NCBI GenBank assembly: GCA_947497315.1
Contig: CANMFX010000001.1
Span: forward strand, 1,240,001-1,304,000
Length of the DNA: 64,000 nucleotides
From: an uncultured Sphingomonadaceae bacterium
GTDB lineage: Bacteria; Pseudomonadota; Alphaproteobacteria; Sphingomonadales; Sphingomonadaceae
Reading direction: 5' to 3'
In this document: in pieces, positions 51,297 through 59,381 of the stretch
How the letters are laid out: the number at the start of each line of letters is the position of its first letter
How positions within the stretch are numbered: position 1 is the stretch's first letter
Program-made: the position numbers and the translations under genes
Notes under the pieces: generated by a model
Databases searched by the model: none
What the model saw: the letters and a program-made list of their open reading frames with translations, nothing else
What the model was told of the DNA's origin: nothing

Positions 51297-51770
51297 CTGC
51301 ACCGGATCCATTTGGAGCGACTCGCAAACCCGTGTCATATAAAAGTCATCGGACGGAGTTTGAATGGAACCGGCGACCAGTCAGCAATGACCCGCTGGAA
51401 CGATCTAAAACCTGAAGATAGTCGAAACGAGCATGTTGTTTTTCGCAAGAAAGATAAAATGATCTTTCGATTGATGATTGGAAAAAACCCGCGAAGCGGA
51501 GGCGCAAGCCAAAGTGGAGCAGATGGACAACAATCATCGGGTGACTGGACCAATATCGGGTTTGAAACCGAAACATGATCGCGCAAGCGGAAATGTGGAC
51601 AACCGATAACCGCTAACGATATTGGCCCGGAAACCGGACGCCGGAAACGCGGACATTGAAATCGCAAGAGGACAATGGCCCAGATCAGGCGCAGTGGGAG
51701 CCGAAATCCGGACTTGTTCGGAGATCGACTCCCATTTTTTTTGCCTGCTATCATGTTGCGGTCCGGCGGA
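51297..51770. other. Gene-free spacer before the phage-like genes
   Basis: About 470 bases with several short ORFs on both strands, none with a recognisable domain, good start or normal codon use. Short GGAAAC/CCGGAAAC-like words recur at about 51530-51660. It may be degraded mobile DNA. Confidence 0.4.
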
Positions 51771-52361
51771 TCATTCCGTCGCCCCCATATGGTCTTCAAT
51801 CATCGTCTCGACATCCTCGATCGAAGCGCAGCTTTTGGAGAAATCGTCACACATGGCAACAAACGCATCTTCATCAACCTGCCGCCGCTGCCAAACAGTA
51901 ACCTCTGGTCGCTCGATCTGCTCGATCGCTGCCAGTGCACTTTGATCCAGACTATAGGTTTTCGCAGCAACAGTTTCGGCCAGCTCAGCATCATAATCCG
52001 CGACAATGTCCCAGCGCGGGCCGGCATAGTAAACCGCCGCGTACATGATCCGTGCCTTTGCGCCGCTGACTTTCGATGTCCGCATGGCTTCGTAAAACAT
52101 CCGGTGCGTCGCTTTCCATTCACGGGTGCGGATATCGCAATACCAGTCATGCACGACCGATGCCTTGCGATAGCGACCGACAAACGGGCTGCCAAGGATC
52201 GACCAGGCAAATTTCGGGATCGACGCGCCGTCCACCCGCACCATCGCTGGTACGCTCCACACCAGCTGCGCATCATCGACAAAGGCAAACCGGTTGAGCA
52301 GGGTCATGATCCGGCCATCCTCATCCCATTCAAATCGCGGTCGTCCGGTATAATGCGCCAT
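51771..52361 (-). CDS. DUF1353 phage-related protein
   Basis: A 196-residue DUF1353 protein, a family common in prophages and gene-transfer-agent-like regions. The core is VDGASIPKFAWSILGSPFVGRYRKASVVHDWYCDIR at about 50-85 with the conserved histidine-aspartate. The start at 52361 has AAAGGACAATCC upstream; a more distal in-frame ATG lacks one. Role unknown; possibly in phage particle maturation or lysis. Confidence 0.82.
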   Translation of the reverse strand: MAHYTGRPRFEWDEDGRIMTLLNRFAFVDDAQLVWSVPAMVRVDGASIPKFAWSILGSPFVGRYRKASVVHDWYCDIRTREWKATHRMFYEAMRTSKVSGAKARIMYAAVYYAGPRWDIVADYDAELAETVAAKTYSLDQSALAAIEQIERPEVTVWQRRQVDEDAFVAMCDDFSKSCASIEDVETMIEDHMGATE

Positions 52362-52614
52362 GGATTGTCCTTTCCGCCGCGTTTTCAATGCTCTCGCGGC
52401 CTGTATCGGGGCCTATCATAACATATTTGTCCTTTTCTTTGCCGACCAGTGACCGTCGTCACAAAGGGGCATGGAATCAGCCGCTACTACAATGAAGCGA
52501 TGCCGCTAATTCACAAAAAATTGTGGGGGGCGGCGGTGTCGCACCTCCACGGGAGCTTCGGCCTCGTGGTGGTTCTTCCCTTTTGGGAGCGCCCCAGTAA
52601 CTGGGCATTCCTCT

Positions 52615-52653
52615 GGAAGTCCGATGGTATAGCGACCCGGCCATCGGACTTCC
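52615..52653. repeat. 13-bp perfect hairpin, first of a related pair
   Basis: GGAAGTCCGATGG (52615-52627) pairs perfectly with CCATCGGACTTCC (52641-52653). The loop TATAGCGACCCGG ends like the loop of the hairpin at 52827-52862, TTGGCGACCCGG, and the stems are close relatives, so the two came from one duplicated element. Confidence 0.65.
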
Positions 52654-52785
52654 TAGGGAACGCGCCGTAACATCCTGAAATTTTTTTGATATTTCTGTCA
52701 TATTTTACCCAGAAACGTTGTGATTTCTCCATAATTGTGGCGCTGGTCACACTTAATTCACCGGCGTCGTCTATATTACGACCCT

Positions 52786-52868
52786 CGGCACCTTAAGCTT
52801 TGAGCTGTAATGCCGTAGATTTAATGGAAGTCCGGTGGTTGGCGACCCGGCCGCCGGGCTTCTTTTTT
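52786..52868 (+). ncRNA. Candidate small RNA with terminator
   Basis: A hairpin CGGCA/TGCCG with an inner AGC/GCT (52786-52815) is followed by a terminator: GAAGTCCGGTGG (52827-52838) pairs with CCGCCGGGCTTC (52851-52862, two G-U pairs), then six T (52863-52868). The same terminator arm is duplicated at 52615. No coding gene lies upstream on this strand to need a terminator. No clear promoter; a TATATT at 52772-52777 is possible. Confidence 0.45.
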
Positions 52869-53121
52869 ATTCCCTCAAGCGCCGGGCGGGCACATCCGTG
52901 CCCTTGGCTTCCCTCGCATAAGCTCGGGCGCGCGGTCGCGCTTGCCTCCGCTTCGCGTCGGATTAGCGCGACCTTTTACGCAACGTCTGTGAGCATCGTC
53001 CGAGCATAGCGAGGCAAGGCCGACTGGCCGCCGCGCCTTATGGCGCGATAGCCAAGCGGGCGGATGCCCGCGCCCGGCGCCTGAGGTTAAATAAAGAAGC
53101 CTCCCTCCCTCCTTTCCACCA

Positions 53122-53140
53122 CGAAGTTTACAAAGTGCAC
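53122..53140 (-). repeat. 19-bp dispersed motif, copy 3
   Basis: On the minus strand this reads GTGCACTTTGTAAACTTCG, taken here as the consensus. It lies 27 bases beyond the 3' end of the HTH/terminase-like gene. Confidence 0.6.
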
Positions 53141-53167
53141 AGCCTCCTTATGCGCTTCTGGCCCCGG

Positions 53168-54031
53168 TCATTTCTGATCAGCCATCCGCTGCGCACCGGA
53201 TGTCACGACGGCGGCCATGAAGGCGGGGTCATCCATCGCGACTTGCCTGGTTTTTACCTGGGGATGGTCGCTGCACATCTGTGCTGCGTCTTCCGGTAAC
53301 ATTCGCCAATATTCCAGCTCCTTGTCATCGCCCCAATCCACTTCATGCATCGGTCCGTGTCTCGCCTCTGCTGTAGCCAATGGATCCGGTTCCGCAGAGT
53401 GGGCTTTATGACCGTCCATCCTGTCATCGGCCGCATCATTCTGTTGCCGCAGGCAAGCGCCCTCCACCTGCCGTATTGTTGCCTCTGCCTCAACCTCCGC
53501 GATGATCCCGACAATCTCATCGGTGGTTGGCTCGCTGATCAGCGCAGCGGTATCTTCTTCGGCCGCAATCGCATTCATCATGTCGTCAAAGCGCGCTGCA
53601 CCCCGGCTGACCGAAACGCGCTCGGCCAGCTTGTCGAGCCGGGCTATGTGGGCGAGCAGCAGGCGGCTGTCATAACGTCGCCGCGTACCGACCACTTCGC
53701 CCTGATGATAGACATCCTCTTCAATGCCGTTAATGGCGCGCTCCTGCAGAAAGTCGGTCGCGACGTCCCGAGCGAGCAGCAGCGCCGCATCCCAGCCCCG
53801 CGAAAAGTTCACATCCCGCCGCTTCAGGCTATAGGCCGATGTTCGCGAGCGTTGCACAAAGGCTGCCGCTGTCGAGATATTCCCGCAATTGGCCAGCGCT
53901 TCCAGAAACTTGACCCTTGTTTCGGGTGTCCAGCCATCGTGGCGCGGGGCGGGGGAGTGGCCACTATCGTCAACGCCATACCCGGTCTTTCTTTCATCAA
54001 TATTTTTTGCAATTTTCTTATCATGGATCAT
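53168..54031 (-). CDS. Phage-like HTH protein, terminase small subunit-like
   Basis: A 287-residue protein. Residues about 30-125 (WTPETRVKFLEALANCGNISTAAAFVQRSRTSAY and following helices) look like the helix-turn-helix DNA-recognition part of small terminase or related phage proteins. The C-terminal half is acidic and low in similarity. Start 54031 has GAGGA eight bases before; upstream in-frame ATG and TTG are alternatives. No large terminase, portal or capsid genes accompany it, so it is probably a remnant or moron. Confidence 0.65.
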   Translation of the reverse strand: MIHDKKIAKNIDERKTGYGVDDSGHSPAPRHDGWTPETRVKFLEALANCGNISTAAAFVQRSRTSAYSLKRRDVNFSRGWDAALLLARDVATDFLQERAINGIEEDVYHQGEVVGTRRRYDSRLLLAHIARLDKLAERVSVSRGAARFDDMMNAIAAEEDTAALISEPTTDEIVGIIAEVEAEATIRQVEGACLRQQNDAADDRMDGHKAHSAEPDPLATAEARHGPMHEVDWGDDKELEYWRMLPEDAAQMCSDHPQVKTRQVAMDDPAFMAAVVTSGAQRMADQK

Positions 54032-54123
54032 CAGCACTATCCTCATTGCCAACCGCTCGCCGCAGATATGGCAAGCGACCGTCCGACCATCGGGCGGCTG
54101 TAATTGGTTTGTGTGATGATCAT

Positions 54124-54144
54124 ATATAACCTATATGGTTATAT
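54124..54144. promoter_or_regulatory. Inverted repeat upstream of the phage-like gene
   Basis: ATATAACC-TATAT-GGTTATAT is a perfect 8-bp dyad with 5-base centre, 93 bases upstream of the start of the 53168-54031 gene. It could be a repressor operator. The sequence is AT-rich, so chance is not excluded. Confidence 0.4.
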
Positions 54145-54223
54145 GTAGGAAAAGGTGCTGAAAAGACGCAATGGCGCTGTTCATCCCGATAGAGAATAGT
54201 GGAACTTTCGAGCAGTGCCCGCT

Positions 54224-54946
54224 CTACAGGCTAACCTTACCGGTGGATACGCCCGCCAGCACCGCGCCGATCTTGTTATGGACGCCAAATTTGGCGTAGA
54301 TACGCCGCGTATAGCTGTCGATGGTCGTGGGCTGAACGCCCAATATGGTGGAAATGTCGGTGATGCTTTTGCCGAAGGCAAGCCATTGCAGTACCTCTGT
54401 TTCCCGTTTTGAAAGTTCAATTCTCTCCATCTTGTCTGCAAAGCAAGCCACGATTTTGATGTGCGAGACGCTGGCGAGAGCCTCCAGCTGGCAAGTAATG
54501 CCCGCTTCCAGAGAATGGATGTCCTGTTCAAACCCGAAACACATGCAACCTTCGATTTTATAGGGTCCATATACGGGAATGATATATTCATCGACAATCC
54601 CGTTGCTTGCCACCCTCGTTTGAATTTTTTCTGCAAATTTTTTGTTTATGATGCTTTCTCCCGCCATGAGCGAAAGATAGTTGGAGGGCGTTCCGAGTGA
54701 TATTATCAGATCGTGGATATTCTCGATCTGCTTTTGTAGCCCTATATTTTGCGAAGCGGTTTTATTTGGCCAGGCATTGCTGAATAACAGCCGTGGTATT
54801 TTGGTTGTCGGTGAGTGCACCGACGGTGCAATATGATAGGTGAACGAGACGGACCCCAGGGATTGCGAAACTCTCAGGATGCGTTTTACCATACTGAATG
54901 GAGAACGGGCAGATTTTGTCGTCGCGATTTTGGGTTCAAACTTCAT
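54224..54946 (-). CDS. LuxR family transcriptional regulator
   Basis: A 240-residue LuxR-type regulator. The C-terminal HTH (ELSKRETEVLQWLAFGKSITDISTILGVQPTTIDSYTRRIYAKFGV) is at about 175-220. The N-terminal 160 residues resemble the autoinducer-binding domain in length, but the conserved ligand residues are not clear. No luxI-type synthase is nearby, so it may be a solo regulator. Start 54946 is chosen as giving MKFEPKIATTK; GGAGG is 12 bases upstream. Confidence 0.85.
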   Translation of the reverse strand: MKFEPKIATTKSARSPFSMVKRILRVSQSLGSVSFTYHIAPSVHSPTTKIPRLLFSNAWPNKTASQNIGLQKQIENIHDLIISLGTPSNYLSLMAGESIINKKFAEKIQTRVASNGIVDEYIIPVYGPYKIEGCMCFGFEQDIHSLEAGITCQLEALASVSHIKIVACFADKMERIELSKRETEVLQWLAFGKSITDISTILGVQPTTIDSYTRRIYAKFGVHNKIGAVLAGVSTGKVSL

Positions 54947-55199
54947 CGCCGGACCTGGCCTCCACAATTGTACATGATAGCATATCCAATATACTGATTA
55001 TGGTTTTTGCCGCTGTCACGCGAATGCGCGACAGGGTTACCTTTTGCAACGGGATATATGTCCCAGCGGTGTAAAATCCGCTTGCGGATCATCGCTGACC
55101 CTAACAGAAACGATAATGTTAAGGCTCCGTCCCACGAACCCTTTGCCATCGTCCAATCATTGATGATACAAAGAGGAGAATCCCAACGAAAGGTAAGTT

Positions 55200-55772
55200 A
55201 TGAATACCCCCATGAAATTGCTTCTAGCGACCGCTGCATTGGCAACTGTCACCGCCTGTTCCTCTGAAATGAGTGAAGACGAACAAGCCATTTATGATGC
55301 ACGATTGGAAGAAGAAGCCAAGAAACCAACCAACCTTACTGCCATTGTTCAGGGCAATCCCGACCTGTCCACGGCCAGCACCATGGTCGCAATATCGGGT
55401 ATTGCCGTCGATCTTAAAGATGACGGGCCATTCACGGTATTTATCGCCAATAATGATGCGTTCAACAAGATGGATCCGGATGAACTTAACGGCCTGATGA
55501 CGGCCGAAGACAAGACCGAGCTCGCCAGCATGGCAAGATTTGGCCTGGTCGAAGGCGATATGAAGAGTGCCGATATTGCGAAGGCGATCGCCGATGGCGG
55601 CGGGACAGCCAGCCTGACCACTTTGCAAGGTGGAGCCATCAAGGTGAGCCTGGATGGTGAAAAACTCGTTCTCGAAGATGGCGCCGGCAACAAGGTCAAT
55701 GTGGTTGAAGCTGATATTGATTCAAGCAACGGCACCGTTCACATCATCGATACTGTGTTGAGACCAAAATAG
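55200..55772 (+). CDS. Fasciclin (FAS1) domain lipoprotein
   Basis: A 190-residue lipoprotein: signal peptide with lipobox VTAC, a charged linker, and one FAS1 domain at about 42-188 with conserved DGPFTVFIANNDAF (H1 region) and a terminal GTVHIIDTVLRPK. Bacterial FAS1 proteins act in adhesion or biofilm surfaces. ATG 55200 is used, with GAAAGG before it. A hairpin follows at 55804. Confidence 0.9.
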   Translation: MNTPMKLLLATAALATVTACSSEMSEDEQAIYDARLEEEAKKPTNLTAIVQGNPDLSTASTMVAISGIAVDLKDDGPFTVFIANNDAFNKMDPDELNGLMTAEDKTELASMARFGLVEGDMKSADIAKAIADGGGTASLTTLQGGAIKVSLDGEKLVLEDGAGNKVNVVEADIDSSNGTVHIIDTVLRPK

Positions 55773-55803
55773 TCGATATTCACCAGATTTGAAATTCGCA
55801 CTT

Positions 55804-55840
55804 TTTGAACGGGCGCCCCTTTTCCGGACGCCCGTTCAAA
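55804..55840. terminator. Hairpin after the fasciclin gene
   Basis: TTTGAACGGGCG (55804-55815) and CGCCCGTTCAAA (55829-55840) form a perfect 12-bp stem with a 13-base loop. No U-tract follows on the plus strand, so the hairpin may end transcription inefficiently or protect the 3' end. The gap 55841-56025 shows nothing further. Confidence 0.5.
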
Positions 55841-56025
55841 GAAATGCCTGTCGGCCAGCCAAAGCTGAACAGCTATGCTGCTGCGTGCCATAGGCAATTT
55901 GTTGGAAGCGGGTCTTGCGAACCAATTCTCGGCCACGGACAGATGGACGATCTGCATCATATTCCGGATAGTTTGCGCAGTCTTTTGGAATTGATGGCGG
56001 GATTGCAAAGCTGTAGGCTTTCTTC

Positions 56026-56952
56026 ATGGATATCCTCAACGACATTCTCGACACGCTCGATCTGAACGGCGCCCTGTATTTCCGGACTGATTTTTCCGCA
56101 CCCTGGTCGGTAACGGTGCCGGTACTTGAGGGCGCAGCTCGTTTTCACCTTGTTGTTCAGGGGCAGTGCACGGTCACTTTGCCCGGCAATCGGGTGATGA
56201 CGCTTAATCCGGGTGACTTGATCCTGATCCCGCGCGGACAGACACATATGTTATCGGACAGCCCGGTAGAAAACGCGCCTCCGCTCGAAACAGTGCTTGA
56301 GCAAGCCGAATATGATGGCGAAGGCGTACTTGTTGTCGGCGATGGTGATCAGGTTGCCAATACGCAACTAATCTGTGGCCATTTCACATTTCGCAAGAAT
56401 GCCGACCATCCAATGCTTCGTGCATTGCCGGATTATCTGCTGACAACCTCTTCCATGCGGGCGCAAAACCCCTGGCTTGATGAAATTCTGCGTCTGATTT
56501 CGCGGCAGATGTTTTCCGAACATGTCGGTTCCGATGCTTCGGTGCGGCGGCTGTCCGAGGTCATGTTTATCGAATTGCTAAGGATGGGTATCGAGGAACA
56601 GGAACAGATGGAGCCTTTGCTCTCGGGTTTTCAGGATCCTCATGTCGGTCAGGCGCTGGAGCTTTTGCACAAACAGCCGTCGTCGCCCTGGACCGTTCAA
56701 AGTCTGGCCCGTGAAGTGGGAATGTCGCGGAGCAGTTTTGCCGACCGCTTTGCCGAGCTCATTGGGCAAGGGCCGATGTCCTATCTTTCCGACTGGAGGC
56801 TCCAGAAGGCACTCTCCCTGCTGGATGAAAGCAATATCACCGTCCAACAGGTTGCCGCTCAAACCGGATATCAATCTCCCGCGGCTTTTACACGCGCCTT
56901 TGCTGGAAAATTCGGTGTTGCGCCTACAAAATATCGACAGGAATTGATATAA
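56026..56952 (+). CDS. AraC family transcriptional regulator
   Basis: A 308-residue AraC-family regulator with an N-terminal cupin-type (cupin_6) effector domain at about 10-150 (RFHLVVQGQCTVTLPGNRVMTLNPGDLILIPRGQTHML) and a C-terminal double HTH at about 217-305 (SLAREVGMSRSSFADRFAELIGQGPMSYLSDWRLQKALSLL...GYQSPAAFTRAFAGKFGVAPTKYRQ). The two TTGC/CATATCG-type repeats between it and the next gene are likely DNA targets. It probably controls the 57.0-58.6 kb genes. Confidence 0.92.
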   Translation: MDILNDILDTLDLNGALYFRTDFSAPWSVTVPVLEGAARFHLVVQGQCTVTLPGNRVMTLNPGDLILIPRGQTHMLSDSPVENAPPLETVLEQAEYDGEGVLVVGDGDQVANTQLICGHFTFRKNADHPMLRALPDYLLTTSSMRAQNPWLDEILRLISRQMFSEHVGSDASVRRLSEVMFIELLRMGIEEQEQMEPLLSGFQDPHVGQALELLHKQPSSPWTVQSLAREVGMSRSSFADRFAELIGQGPMSYLSDWRLQKALSLLDESNITVQQVAAQTGYQSPAAFTRAFAGKFGVAPTKYRQELI

Positions 56953-56955
56953 ATA

Positions 56956-57021
56956 TTGCATATCGTCCAGACATCTTTGCAGCAAGTCGCTATATAGCTT
57001 AGTTATATTGCCATATCGTCC
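56956..57021. promoter_or_regulatory. Direct repeat CATATCGTCC spaced 53 bp
   Basis: CATATCGTCC occurs at 56959-56968 and 57012-57021. The 53-bp spacing is about five helical turns, placing both on the same face of DNA, as typical for AraC-family half-sites. A related TTGCATATCG is found again at 59233-59242 before the GFA gene on the other strand. Binding by the adjacent AraC protein is inference. Confidence 0.5.
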
Positions 57022-57069
57022 GAAACGCATATTCATTGCTCCCACGATAAATTTGTCAAAGGAGCTAAC

Positions 57070-57621
57070 ATGCAACGTATCAATATCATCGACCCTTCTG
57101 TCACCTCTGCTGAAACAACAGAGCTACTGGCGGGCGTGAAATCCGGCATGGGGATGATCCCCAACATCGTCGCCACGATGGCCAATTCAAAGACCTTGCT
57201 GAAAGGGTATCTTGATCTCTCCGGCACGCTGGCTGGCGGAACATTGTCCAATGGCCTGACCGAACAGATTGCGCTTGCTGTCGCCGGTGCAAATCAATGT
57301 GACTATTGCGCCTCGGCGCACACAGCGCTCGGTTCAATGGCCGGTATCGATGAAGAAGAGCTGGCTGACAATCTTCGCGGTGGCTCCAGCGATCCAAAAA
57401 CCAAACTGGTTCTGGATTTCGCCAATGAAGTGGTGCGCACCAAAGGCCGGGTCAGCGATACCAGCCTGGTGCTCATGCACAGTAACGGATTCTCCGACGA
57501 GGAGATACTCGAGATATTCGGTCATGTGATGCTGAATATCTTCACCAACTATTTCAACCATCTGGTTGGAACAGAAATCGACTTCCCAGTCGTGAATTCC
57601 CGGGACGCTTTGGCGGCCTGA
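57070..57621 (+). CDS. Carboxymuconolactone decarboxylase/AhpD-like protein
   Basis: A 183-residue member of the CMD/AhpD family. The redox-active motif CDYCASAH (Cys77, Cys80, His84) is complete and places it with the AhpD-like alkylhydroperoxidases rather than true decarboxylases. All-helical and cytoplasmic. Probably detoxifies peroxides or similar with a thiol partner. GGAGCTAAC precedes ATG. YHS and MAPEG genes follow on the same strand. Confidence 0.9.
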   Translation: MQRINIIDPSVTSAETTELLAGVKSGMGMIPNIVATMANSKTLLKGYLDLSGTLAGGTLSNGLTEQIALAVAGANQCDYCASAHTALGSMAGIDEEELADNLRGGSSDPKTKLVLDFANEVVRTKGRVSDTSLVLMHSNGFSDEEILEIFGHVMLNIFTNYFNHLVGTEIDFPVVNSRDALAA

Positions 57622-57654
57622 TTCCCTAAAATACTAAACTCAAAGGAAATATTT

Positions 57655-58134
57655 ATGTTCAAACAAATCACTCTTGCATCTGCTGTTGCTCTGGCTGTTC
57701 TGGCCACCCCCGCAATGGCTGCTGATGAATATAACGTCTCATCAGGCCTCACCGCAGCCAGTGCTCCCCTTGCTTTGCATGGCGTTGACACTGTTGCCTT
57801 CATCAATACCGGTAACCGTATTCAGGGCACCGCAAAATTCACTGCGGTCCATGACGGCGTCGCTTATTATTTCTCTACCCAGGAAAACCTGGATGCTTTC
57901 AAGGCCGCTCCTGCGCGGTACATGCCTCAAAATGGTGGTTTCTGCACCTTTGGCGTTTCGGTCGGCAAAAAATTTGATGGCGACCCACGCTGGGCTGATG
58001 TTCGCAATGGCAAGCTCTATGTCTTCCTGAGTGAGGCTATTTTCAACGCCTATCAGAAAGACCCTGAAGGCGCGATCGCGAAAGCCGACGCCAAGTGGAA
58101 GAATATCCGGCACACCGCTGCGACGGAACTTTAA
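57655..58134 (+). CDS. YHS domain periplasmic protein
   Basis: A 159-residue exported protein with signal peptide (cleavage near AMA-ADE, 22) and a YHS domain at about 45-105 (LALHGVDTVAFINTG...GVAYYFSTQENLDAFKAAPARYMPQNGGFC). YHS domains bind metals such as copper or iron. The spacing of 33 bases from the AhpD-like gene suggests co-transcription. GGAAA precedes the start. Confidence 0.87.
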   Translation: MFKQITLASAVALAVLATPAMAADEYNVSSGLTAASAPLALHGVDTVAFINTGNRIQGTAKFTAVHDGVAYYFSTQENLDAFKAAPARYMPQNGGFCTFGVSVGKKFDGDPRWADVRNGKLYVFLSEAIFNAYQKDPEGAIAKADAKWKNIRHTAATEL

Positions 58135-58142
58135 TAGCTGAG

Positions 58143-58166
58143 GGAGCGGAGCTTGCGCTCCGTTCC
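58143..58166 (+). terminator. Hairpin between YHS and MAPEG genes
   Basis: GGAGCGGAGC (58143-58152) pairs with GCTCCGTTCC (58157-58166) around TTGC, with one G-U pair. No U-tract follows, so it is likelier to be an mRNA-processing or partial-termination hairpin within the operon. Confidence 0.4.
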
Positions 58167-58193
58167 CCATAATCCTGACAATAAGAGGAAATC

Positions 58194-58604
58194 ATGGAAA
58201 CCGCATATTATTATCTTGCCCTGAGCGGCATTCTCACCGTCCTTTTGTGGACACCCTATATTGCCGGTCGATTGTTTGTCTGGGGTCTGCCGACATTCCT
58301 GACCAACTATCCGGAAGGCTTTCCCAAACAGGAACCGGAAACCCCGCTTTGGATGGATCGCGCAAAACGCGCGCATCTCAACATGGTGGAAACCATGCCG
58401 GCTTTTATCGCAGTGGTCGTTGCCGCCGGCCTGCTGGGTGATGGCAGCAATGGCGCTACTGTCGCGCAATGGGCTCAGATATTCTTCTTTGCCCGGATCG
58501 TGCATGCCATTGTCTATATCCTGGCCATTCCGGCTTTGCGGACGCCGGTATATCTTGTTTCATGGGCAGCAATACTCGTTATCGGAGCACAAGTCGTTCT
58601 GTAA
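58194..58604 (+). CDS. MAPEG family membrane protein
   Basis: A 136-residue membrane protein of the MAPEG family (microsomal glutathione transferases and eicosanoid enzymes). Four helices; family segment DRAKRAHLNMVETMPAFIAVVV with the conserved RAxxNxxE pattern. Bacterial members are thought to act in detoxification. Last of the AraC-linked run. AAGAGGAAATC precedes ATG. Confidence 0.88.
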   Translation: METAYYYLALSGILTVLLWTPYIAGRLFVWGLPTFLTNYPEGFPKQEPETPLWMDRAKRAHLNMVETMPAFIAVVVAAGLLGDGSNGATVAQWAQIFFFARIVHAIVYILAIPALRTPVYLVSWAAILVIGAQVVL

Positions 58605-58764
58605 CAAGCTATCGATGAAACCACTTGATGAGGTTCGTAATGCAACCAAAACCATCCCCCTGAACCTGAGCTTTGCGAACCTTATCAAGACAATCAAGAC
58701 CGGCGATATGCGCGCTAGTCTAACGTCGGGGCCAAAACCAATATTTCAATTTAACGACAGATGT

Positions 58765-59202
58765 TCATTTCCCCTCCAGCCAGGAACCATCCGGGGGAGC
58801 GGTATCGAACACCTGTGCATCTTCGGGAAATACAAACCATTTCTGGGCGCTGCGGGCAAAGATGTGATGGGTCGGTTTCAGCCAGCTGGTGTCGTCCAGC
58901 GTCCCGGGTTTTAGGCTGAGATGATCGGGATTGAAGCTGGCATGATGATGAATGCGTGTACCGCAATTCGCGCAGAATGAATTGGTGAAAACCTGGCCGC
59001 TCTCCGCCTGCCTGGTAAAGCTTTGCAATTCACCCGACGATATCTGAAAATCCTTGGCATGGAAGCGCATGGCCAGACCAAAAGCGCTTCCCGATTGTGA
59101 CTGGCAGATGGTGCAATGGCAGACAAATGTGACAATTGGTTTGCCCGTGGTGACATATCGGACATTTCCGCATTGGCATCCGCCGTGGTGATCTTTGCTC
59201 AT
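58765..59202 (-). CDS. GFA/CENP-V family zinc-binding protein
   Basis: A 145-residue member of the GFA family (named after glutathione-dependent formaldehyde-activating enzyme). Zinc-binding cysteines lie in GGCQCGNVRY and CHCTICQSQSG near the N-terminus and in FCANCGTRI later. ATG 59202 is used, with GGGAGATGAC before it. Formaldehyde activity is unproven for most members. A TTGCATATCG motif lies 31 bases upstream of the start. Confidence 0.9.
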   Translation of the reverse strand: MSKDHHGGCQCGNVRYVTTGKPIVTFVCHCTICQSQSGSAFGLAMRFHAKDFQISSGELQSFTRQAESGQVFTNSFCANCGTRIHHHASFNPDHLSLKPGTLDDTSWLKPTHHIFARSAQKWFVFPEDAQVFDTAPPDGSWLEGK

Positions 59203-59381
59203 GTCATCTCCCGACCTGCAGTGCCCTGAATTTTGCATATCGCTATATCATATCTGCAATTGTTGCAGAGAACCGGCCTGTGTTACGCCTCACGGTCTGA
59301 GCTTATCCGGTCTCGCGTCACCGGAGCAATAGGGGAGTTGCAAGTGTCTAATATCGGCTGTGATTTTGAGTATATCAAGCG

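Larger units (their letters stand above)
52362..53167. other. Gene-poor stretch with twin hairpins
   Basis: About 800 bases with no convincing ORF. It holds two related hairpins (52615-52653 and 52827-52862), a candidate small RNA (52786-52868), a 9-bp hairpin GGTCGCGCT/AGCGCGACC at 52934-52973 followed by TTTT, a CCTCCCTCCCTCC tract near 53101 and the third copy of the 19-bp motif. Base composition swings from T-rich to GC-rich, unlike the flanking genes, which suggests a mobile or prophage remnant. Confidence 0.45.

Noticed and set aside
51312-51578. An 88-codon plus-strand ORF near the DnaA boxes
   Set aside because: No domain, poor start context and atypical composition.
51335-51799. A 154-codon minus-strand ORF in the spacer after the DUF1353 gene
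   Set aside because: It runs 29 bases into the DUF1353 gene, has no ribosome-binding site and its residues do not resemble any family; composition looks like non-coding DNA.
52921-53100. GC-rich short ORFs in the phage-like zone
   Set aside because: Products are Arg/Ala/Ser-rich in every frame with no start signals; the strong hairpin at 52934-52973 explains part of the sequence.
53100-53113. CCTCCCTCCCTCC as a third anti-Shine-Dalgarno RNA loop
   Set aside because: Only a 4-bp AAAG/CTTT stem could enclose it and no terminator follows, unlike the two accepted cases.
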